Shown here: piece after piece, positions 36,627 through 40,709 of the stretch
How the letters are laid out: each line of letters opens with the position of its first letter
How positions within the stretch are numbered: the stretch's first letter is position 1
Virus record (IMG/VR): IMGVR_UViG_3300032895_000009
Location: 1 to 40,709 of that record
Strand: one strand, 5' to 3'
From: a virus
Length of the DNA: 40,709 nt
Notes under the pieces: model-generated
The model's input: the letters and a program-made list of their open reading frames with translations, nothing else
Told to the model about the DNA's origin: nothing
Databases searched by the model: none
Position numbers and translations under genes: made by a program

Positions 36627-37319
36627 TTAGTTTGGCTTGGAGGCACCTCCTTTGGCCGCCTGCCTCTGATGATAGGCGGCAAGCTCTGCTGGGCCGGACT
36701 TTTTGGGTCTTCCGCGCTTCCGGCTCCCATTGGAGCCTGGCTCGCTCGGAGGAATGGCCGCCGTTGCCCCAGAATCGCCCGCCAGCGCGTCCGTCTCGGC
36801 CGGGGTAGGCTGACCATCCAACAGAGACCCCTGCGCGCCTGTAGAGGCATTGTGGCCCTTTGCCGGCAGGTTTGTGGGGAAGGCCATATAGACCTCGCCC
36901 TTGTCGACGCCGACGCGCTCGCCGAGCCACTTCCAGAAGTCCCGGCTGAAGGGCGCATAGATCTTGAAGGTCAACTCGATGCTCGGCTCGCCTTCCTCAC
37001 CGGCGCGGGTGACGGAAAAACCGCGCAGCTCAGCGTTCGGCACCTTGGCCGAGGGGTTTTCGAACAGCTCGGACCCGGGCTTCTGGTTCTGGAAGGCCAC
37101 CATCAGCTCGCCGATCTGCTGGATTTCGGGGCTCGCCTCGGTGAGGTACTGGCTCACCGCACTATAGGCCGTGCTGACCCAATCGGGCATGCCGGCGAAG
37201 GACCCATCGTCGAGCGGCATGCGGATCGGGATCACGATGCGCCTGTTCGAGTTCTGAAGGGTGGGCGAGCCCAGGAAAATGCGGCGCGCCGCATTCGGGA
37301 AAAAGGTCGATTGCTCCAT
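36627..37319 (-). CDS. Protein with AT-hook-like C-terminus
   Basis: 230 residues, last gene of the minus operon. The N-terminal 150 residues are mixed alpha/beta (RIFLGSPTLQNSNRRIVIPI, SPEIQQIGELMVAFQ, IELTFKIYAPFSRDFWKWLG) with no fold I can name. A low-complexity linker leads to GSNGSRKRGRPKKSG, an AT-hook core (RGRP flanked by basic residues) that binds the minor groove of AT-rich DNA. The tail is basic. Probably a DNA-binding accessory of replication or recombination, judged by motif and by its operon. Upstream GGAGATCCT supports the start. Confidence 0.65.
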   Translation of the reverse strand: MEQSTFFPNAARRIFLGSPTLQNSNRRIVIPIRMPLDDGSFAGMPDWVSTAYSAVSQYLTEASPEIQQIGELMVAFQNQKPGSELFENPSAKVPNAELRGFSVTRAGEEGEPSIELTFKIYAPFSRDFWKWLGERVGVDKGEVYMAFPTNLPAKGHNASTGAQGSLLDGQPTPAETDALAGDSGATAAIPPSEPGSNGSRKRGRPKKSGPAELAAYHQRQAAKGGASKPN

Positions 37320-37349
37320 AGGATCTCCAGTGCCAGAGCGCTGGCGCGG

Positions 37350-38303
37350 TTAAATGACGATAGTTGGAAATTGCCGCACGCGAAGCTCGGCGGGAAAGGA
37401 ATCGAAATTCTTGAAGGATGGCCAATTTGCCTGGGAGCCCTGTTTCATGAAAAACGGCACGCCGGCGGCCGCGCACTGATCGCACAAGCTCCGCGCCCAC
37501 TCCGGATGCATCGGCCGCGCCCCCGCTCCGCTCTCGCCGCCACAGATGACCCATTTCAGACCCGGCGCATGCTTGCAATCCTGATAGCCGTCATAGACCC
37601 AGAGGCGCAGATCGATCGGTCCCAGCAGCGGCTCGGCCGAGATGAAGCGCACCGCCGCCGGCGTCTTCAGCAGCAGAGGGATGCGCTCGTCCGCCGTGGC
37701 CTGGTTCTCGACGCTCACGCCAACCCAGACGTTCGGCAGCGGCCATGGCCGCGCGGCCATAGATACATGCAGGCCGTCTCTGTTGATGGCGACGCTAATC
37801 GGTTTGCCCTCGATCCACTGAGCCCAAGTCCGATCGCGTCGGCTGATTTCGGCGTGTGCAAGCGCCTCAGCTTCGTCGTAGATCCTCACCGGTTGGTAGT
37901 GGCTCATTTCTGGTGTACGGTACCGCAGCGCGGCCTGGGGCCGCTTCGTCAGCACCTGGAACATGTGCTGCGGCGAGAGCGCCATCACCGCGAAGATCTT
38001 GTCCCGCATCTCATCCGTCACGTTCTCGTGAAACAGGTCGCTCATCGAATTCACGAAGATACGCCGCGGCGCGCGCCAGCACAGCGGGTCGAGCAGATGC
38101 TTCTCCACGAATTCGATCTTCCCCGTCCAGCTCGCGTGTCCGTTCTTGAGCACCGCCAGGCCCGCGTAGGGCTGCCCCGGGCCGCTGAAGCGCAGTGCCT
38201 GCGTCTCGGCGTAGCAGTGCCGGCAGCCTTCGCTTACGCGGCTGCAGCCGCGGATTGGGTTCCAGGTCGCATCCGTCCATTCAATGCCCGTTTTTGTTCC
38301 CAT
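37350..38303 (-). CDS. DUF5131 (phage Gp37/Gp68) protein
   Basis: 317 residues from ATG 38303, set by AAAAGGAG upstream; the frame also opens further up but inside the neighbouring gene. The opening TGIEWTDATWNPIRGCSRVS, EGCRHCYAE with C-x6-C-x2-C, and IFVNSMSDLFHENV are diagnostic of the Gp37/Gp68 family. The triple Cys recalls radical-SAM metal sites, and relatives are genomic neighbours of three-Cys-motif partner proteins in defence-like loci. Later conserved parts: VLTKRPQAAL, NVWVGVSVENQATADERIPL, RFISAEPLLGPIDL and WVICGGESGAGARPMHPEWA. Role in phages unknown; a modification enzyme is the usual guess. Confidence 0.93.
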   Translation of the reverse strand: MGTKTGIEWTDATWNPIRGCSRVSEGCRHCYAETQALRFSGPGQPYAGLAVLKNGHASWTGKIEFVEKHLLDPLCWRAPRRIFVNSMSDLFHENVTDEMRDKIFAVMALSPQHMFQVLTKRPQAALRYRTPEMSHYQPVRIYDEAEALAHAEISRRDRTWAQWIEGKPISVAINRDGLHVSMAARPWPLPNVWVGVSVENQATADERIPLLLKTPAAVRFISAEPLLGPIDLRLWVYDGYQDCKHAPGLKWVICGGESGAGARPMHPEWARSLCDQCAAAGVPFFMKQGSQANWPSFKNFDSFPAELRVRQFPTIVI

Positions 38304-38673
38304 CGCTTTTCTCCTTTTGCGGTTCAGCCTCTGCCAATGCCGCATCCACTGCATCGAGCGCCGCCTCTAGCGGCTCGATATAACCGCGCTCCTGTTCACT
38401 TAGCTGCGAATAGTCGTAGGTGTCGCCCTCTTTGCATGGCGGACAAAAAGACCAGCACCTGCATTGCAATTCCTCATCGAGAATGGGTTGGGCGAGCCGG
38501 AGCGCTGCGATCAGTTGCTCGCGTGGAATCTGGCCCCGATCGAGGACGCTGGCGAGCGAGAGCGAATGATTCGTGGCCGCGCAGATCGGGCAGGCGTCGC
38601 CGCTCCAGATCACCTGATCCGTCTCGCAGAAAAAGGCTTGCTGAAGCGCAATGCAGCCAGATCGCTCAGCCAT
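38281..38673 (-). CDS. Zinc-binding small phage protein
   Basis: 130 residues. DACPICAATNHSLSLASVLD then RCWSFCPPCKEG are two Cys pairs of a zinc-binding domain. The C-terminus is a charged helix (YIEPLEAALDAVDAALAEAE) and a basic tail that overlaps the DUF5131 gene start by 23 bp. The C-P-x-C-x-x-x-x-x-x-S-L-x-x-V-L pattern is frequent in phage proteins without function. Confidence 0.65.
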   Translation of the reverse strand: MAERSGCIALQQAFFCETDQVIWSGDACPICAATNHSLSLASVLDRGQIPREQLIAALRLAQPILDEELQCRCWSFCPPCKEGDTYDYSQLSEQERGYIEPLEAALDAVDAALAEAEPQKEKSDGNKNGH

Positions 38674-38902
38674 TCTTGGCCTTTTCTTGGGCGATCATCG
38701 CCCTGGCAATCGGATGTGTGTAGCCCCAATCGCCGGGAGCGCCGAACGCCTGCTCAACATCGCGGCCCTCAAGGACTCGCGCGAGAACCCGGAGCAGCTC
38801 CCCATCATCCCGCAGATCTTCTTCGGGAAGTTGTATTCCGTCTGTGTTATCGAGCGCCGCCGCGCGACGCCTAATCTCTTTTGCCAGCTTGATTTTGTCC
38901 AT
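38666..38902 (-). CDS. Small helical protein of unknown function
   Basis: 78 residues from ATG 38902 with AAGGAG upstream. Starts MDKIKLAKEIRRRAAALDNT, continues DDGELLRVLARVLEGRDVEQ and ends GYTHPIARAMIAQEKAKNG. Alpha-helical and charged; overlaps the next gene by 8 bp. The final IARAM(I/L) segment recurs in unrelated phage small proteins, but I cannot name a family. Confidence 0.6.
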   Translation of the reverse strand: MDKIKLAKEIRRRAAALDNTDGIQLPEEDLRDDGELLRVLARVLEGRDVEQAFGAPGDWGYTHPIARAMIAQEKAKNG

Positions 38903-38913
38903 AACAGCTCCTT

Positions 38914-39144
38914 CTAAAAATCGGGATCGATGTGCATCGAGGTCAGGAACTTCTCGTCTTCCTCTGTCATCCCCATCATGAAGAGAAAGGCGCGCTCTTC
39001 GGCCAGGGCGCGCGCCACCTTTTCCGGCGGCGCGCGCCGACGGTCCTCATGGGCCGGCCCGAGCCGGGCGGGCGAACCGCCGCGCTTGAGCCGATAGTTG
39101 GCCACCAGGCGCCGGGCGATATCGCGCAGAGTCTCAGGGCCCAT
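38914..39144 (-). CDS. Small basic protein of unknown function
   Basis: 76 residues. Its ATG shares a base with the stop of the upstream gene (TGATG). MGPETLRDIARRLVANYRLK is followed by a Pro/Arg-rich stretch (RLGPAHEDRRRAPPEKVARA) and an acidic C-terminus (GMTEEDEKFLTSMHIDPDF). No known motif. Confidence 0.6.
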   Translation of the reverse strand: MGPETLRDIARRLVANYRLKRGGSPARLGPAHEDRRRAPPEKVARALAEERAFLFMMGMTEEDEKFLTSMHIDPDF

Positions 39145-39566
39145 CAGGGACCGTCCTTTCCGGCCTGCAGTTCCCTGGCTTTCTTGAAGCCCTTCCGCGG
39201 GCCGGGCTTGCGCTTCGTAATCACCTGAAGCAGTTCGAAAAGACGCAGGCGGTCCCGAGCCAAAATCCAGTCAGCGGCAATCTTGGTCGTGGGCCGCTCG
39301 ATCCGAGAAATTCTCGGCAGCATGACCACGGCCCGCAGTTCGTCTGAGAACGCCTCGACCGCCTTCAGGACGGCAATCCCGGAGGGAATGCTTTTGACGA
39401 CGGCCACGAGCGCGTCGGGGCGCCGGCGCAGCATCGCGGCCAAAAGGTCTTTGTGCCTCAGGTAAGCTGATGCCCGATACTGCACGCGGAGGTCAATCAC
39501 GTACCGCAGATCGGCGGCGGTCTCTTCATCGGCAGAGTAGACGTACACGATCTTTTTCGGCCTCAT
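39144..39566 (-). CDS. Degenerate receiver-like protein
   Basis: 140 residues from ATG 39566, which overlaps the upstream stop (ATGA); the in-frame start at 39599 is inside that gene. RPKKIVYVYSADEETAADLR, then YRASAYLRHKDLLAAMLRRR, PDALVAVVKSIPSGIAVLKA and RAVVMLPRI follow the alpha/beta repeats of a response-regulator receiver domain. The phosphate-accepting Asp at the end of strand 3 is absent (AVV-K instead of LLDL). The C-terminus is basic (TKRKPGPRKGFKKARE). Probably a phosphorylation-independent protein- or DNA-binding switch; the fold assignment is by pattern only. Confidence 0.55.
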   Translation of the reverse strand: MRPKKIVYVYSADEETAADLRYVIDLRVQYRASAYLRHKDLLAAMLRRRPDALVAVVKSIPSGIAVLKAVEAFSDELRAVVMLPRISRIERPTTKIAADWILARDRLRLFELLQVITKRKPGPRKGFKKARELQAGKDGP

Positions 39567-39713
39567 TTTTGCGCCTCGCTTTCGACGAATTCCGTGCACG
39601 AGCAGAGCGGCTGTTCACAGTGGCGCCCGACACACTGGACGACGTTCCGGCCGCTCATCGCCTCGGCCTGCTTATGGGCGCTGTGCGACTGCTGCCCTTT
39701 ACAATGATCGGAC
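39563..39713 (-). pseudogene. 3' fragment of the transposon-split gene, or a short Cys-rich gene
   Basis: On the minus strand the frame is open from the transposon edge to TGA 39563, reading DHCKGQQSHSAHKQAEAM, SGRNVVQCVGRHCEQPLCSC, then TEFVESEAQK. The stop overlaps the next gene's ATG, so translation of this end is probably real. It could be the tail of the gene whose 5' end is at 1644-1811, or an intact 31-residue Cys-rich gene from ATG 39658. With no target duplication, some sequence between the two fragments may have been lost. Confidence 0.55.
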
Positions 39714-39730
39714 GGTAGTGTCCTAATTTG
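39714..39730. repeat. Terminal inverted repeat, left end of transposon
   Basis: GGTAGTGTCCTAATTTG pairs perfectly with 1627-1643. An end starting with GG is compatible with IS1-family elements, though I am not certain which IS1 subgroup has this exact sequence. Confidence 0.85.
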
Positions 39731-39742
39731 CTTTTCACGCCT

Positions 39743-39931
39743 TCATCCCGGTAAAGCGGCAGTCAACGTGCTACGAACCCACTCTGAGACGGTTTGCTTA
39801 CTGGCCTTTGCCGCTGCCTCCACTCGCTTCTGCTCCTCTGGGCTTAGGCGTACCTGCACCTTACTGGCCTTCGCGGACCCCTTGGGCAGCCTGGGACGGC
39901 CAACCTTGCGCGGCTTAGTTTGTGCGGGCAT
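39743..39931 (-). CDS. Transposon-borne ribbon-helix-helix protein
   Basis: 62 residues. A basic N-terminus with GRPRLPKG (AT-hook-like) leads to KVQVRLSPEEQKRVEAAAKA and SKQTVSEWVRSTLTAAL, the strand-helix-helix of the ribbon-helix-helix fold. The start at 39931 overlaps the preceding gene's end, so it is the last gene of the transposase operon; it stops 12 bp from the inverted repeat. A repressor of the transposase promoter, or a protein that binds the element ends, is plausible. No paired toxin is recognised, although the preceding gene could be checked as one. Confidence 0.75.
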   Translation of the reverse strand: MPAQTKPRKVGRPRLPKGSAKASKVQVRLSPEEQKRVEAAAKASKQTVSEWVRSTLTAALPG

Positions 39932-40220
39932 TTTTGTGCTCCTGAATGAGTGCGACCTGGACGGCAGTTTGGGGGGAGATGGCCGGGGGGATGTGCAAGA
40001 CGGTCACATGCCGCCACGGGTGCGCTGGATCGTCGGTTTCATGCGACCACGCATAGACCTTGTCGGTCTTTGGATGGCCCTTCAACTTGAAGACTTCTAC
40101 GACGCCATCCCAGACAACCTGCCCTTGGAACGATTCTGTGACGGGCACACTTTCAATGTGCTTAGCTTTTCCGCCATGCAGTTTGTGAATCACGTCGCGT
40201 AGTTCTTCGATGTGGTTCAC
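39915..40220 (-). CDS. Transposon passenger protein of unknown function
   Basis: 101 residues, ATGA overlap with the preceding gene and 17-bp overlap with the next. MNHIEELRDVIHKLHGGKAK, then VPVTESFQGQVVWDGVVEVF and KVYAWSHETDDPAHPWRHVT. The chain folds by eye as a helix then a small curled beta sheet, and ends in a helix (SPQTAVQVALIQEH). Similar-looking short proteins occur in soil bacterial genomes, but I know no function. Being coupled to a transposase suggests a role in transposition control or host benefit. Confidence 0.65.
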   Translation of the reverse strand: MNHIEELRDVIHKLHGGKAKHIESVPVTESFQGQVVWDGVVEVFKLKGHPKTDKVYAWSHETDDPAHPWRHVTVLHIPPAISPQTAVQVALIQEHKNARTN

Positions 40221-40507
40221 AACTGCTCCTTTCGCGGCGGTTGCGCGATTTCAACCCGCACAACGAAAGGAGCCTGATTCGTCGGATCGTCTATGACCGC
40301 AGCCTTCGGGAGCTTAGAGATCATCCAATTTACAATCTCCATTACCCCTCGGTAATTAGGCCAAGTGCTTCCGCACTCTTGGCAGCCGAGCATAAGGGAT
40401 TGCTGCGTTCCCATTGGCCGCACGACACGGCAGTGGCATTGCTGGCATTCAACCTCCACGGCCTTAAGATCACTCAGTTGAATGGTAGTGCGCGTTTCGC
40501 TTATCAT
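40217..40507 (-). CDS. Transposon passenger zinc-ribbon protein
   Basis: 96 residues from ATG 40507, which overlaps the transposase stop as ATGA; an earlier in-frame start at 40579 lies inside the transposase and is less likely. AVEVECQQCHCRVVRPMGTQ then LMLGCQECGSTWPNYRGVME forms a two-CxxC zinc ribbon, followed by a helix and two strands. The coupling to the transposase makes it a candidate accessory DNA-binding factor of the element. Confidence 0.65.
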   Translation of the reverse strand: MISETRTTIQLSDLKAVEVECQQCHCRVVRPMGTQQSLMLGCQECGSTWPNYRGVMEIVNWMISKLPKAAVIDDPTNQAPFVVRVEIAQPPRKEQL

Positions 40508-40709
40508 GCTGCTGCCTCCACCAAGTCTCCCACGCTCCAGAAGGTCTTTGCCACGCCAGCCGCCATTGCCGGGGTGCATCTCAAGGTGTTATGCCGCCGC
40601 ACATAGTTGTAATAGGCGAAGTGAAGGCCGACCGCTGCCTCGAAATTCTCCCGTTTCTTGCTGAAAGCATGAGTCAATCGGGTCAGACGCCTCATGTGAA
40701 GCCGCGTTG
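40504..40709 (-). CDS. IS1-family transposase, C-terminal part
   Basis: Continuation of the transposase from base 1 across the circular junction; 40583-40709 duplicates codons already counted at 1-127. It contains the IS1 C-terminal signature after the catalytic Glu: MRRLTRLTHAFSKKRENF, then YYNYVRRHNTLRCTPAMAAG. These correspond to the ARLGRKSLSFSKS stretch of classic IS1. The stop codon (40504-40506) overlaps the start of the next gene (ATG at 40507-40505), an ATGA coupling that ties the transposase to the passenger operon. Confidence 0.93.
   Translation of the reverse strand, partial: TRLHMRRLTRLTHAFSKKRENFEAAVGLHFAYYNYVRRHNTLRCTPAMAAGVAKTFWSVGDLVEAAA
40583..40709. repeat. Terminal direct repeat, right copy (circular overlap)
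   Basis: Exact copy of bases 1-127. Removing one copy gives a circle of 40,582 bp and restores the transposase gene that runs from 743 down through base 1 to 40504. Confidence 0.93.

Larger units (their letters stand above)
39714..40709. mobile_element. IS1-family transposon with passenger genes, left part
   Basis: This part carries the 3' end of the transposase gene and three small minus-strand genes coupled to it by overlapping stop and start codons. The last gene stops 12 bp from the inverted repeat at 39714-39730, so the passengers fill the element completely. The last 127 bases repeat the window start. Confidence 0.8.

Noticed and set aside
36669-38723. Very long plus-strand reading frame (684 codons) near the right end
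   Set aside because: It is antisense to the DUF5131, AT-hook and zinc protein genes, which have clear motifs, ribosome sites and couplings on the minus strand; high GC content leaves the opposite frame open.
40583-40709. Biological direct terminal repeat
   Set aside because: Exactly 127 bp long, inside a transposase gene; best explained as the k-mer overlap of a circular assembly.
1-40709. tRNA genes and CRISPR arrays
   Set aside because: No cloverleaf with a conserved T-loop sequence and no regularly spaced direct repeats were noticed by eye; a covariance-model search was not possible.

Overview
The window is one complete circular molecule opened at an arbitrary point. Its first 127 bases are repeated exactly as its last 127, so the unique length is 40,582 bp. 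It is a high-GC tailed dsDNA phage genome with terminase, portal, protease/scaffold, capsid, head-tail joining proteins, tail tube, a frameshifted chaperone pair and a long tape measure, so a siphovirus. The tail tip (DUF2460, DUF2163, NlpC/P60, giant hub) follows the order known from Rhodobacter gene transfer agents. No integrase, repressor, polymerase, tRNA or CRISPR array was seen. The host is probably Gram-negative: several phage proteins carry Sec, lipoprotein or Tat-like export signals. An Acidobacteriota or proteobacterial soil host is only a guess.

Layout. (1) Minus strand, 5078 down to 1644: four small membrane or unknown proteins, then an ERF annealing protein, a YqaJ/lambda-type exonuclease, an HNH protein, a RusA resolvase and the start of a repeat-containing gene. 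Between the HNH and rusA genes lies a gap with many TGTGGAAA boxes that could be an origin. This operon continues across the circle junction to 39713-36627 with small proteins, a degenerate receiver-like protein, a DUF5131 protein and a protein with an AT-hook-like tail. (2) Plus strand, 5197-7798: a coupled set of small regulators and zinc-binding proteins, including a ribbon-helix-helix and an ASCH protein. (3) Plus strand, 7854-36550: packaging, head, tail, adsorption and lysis genes, ending at a strong terminator at 36583-36612 that faces the convergent minus operon.

A 2.5-kb mobile element interrupts the minus operon. It runs from 39714 through the junction to 1643, is bounded by 17-bp perfect inverted repeats, and has an IS1-family transposase translationally coupled to three small genes, plus one divergent membrane-protein gene. 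It splits the repeat-containing gene, leaving its 5' part at 1644-1811 and possibly its 3' part at 39563-39713, with no target duplication.

The most unusual points are: an HNH-type zinc protein encoded in the +1 frame inside the portal-MuF gene, just after a 16-bp perfect palindrome; the IS1-type element with four passenger genes; three consecutive adsorption-region proteins, including a beta-helix tailspike, with Sec signal peptides, followed further on by a Tat-like lipoprotein; accessory domains shared between different virion proteins; and a 63-nt two-part hairpin before the small terminase gene. Functions rest on motifs read by eye; no database search was run.
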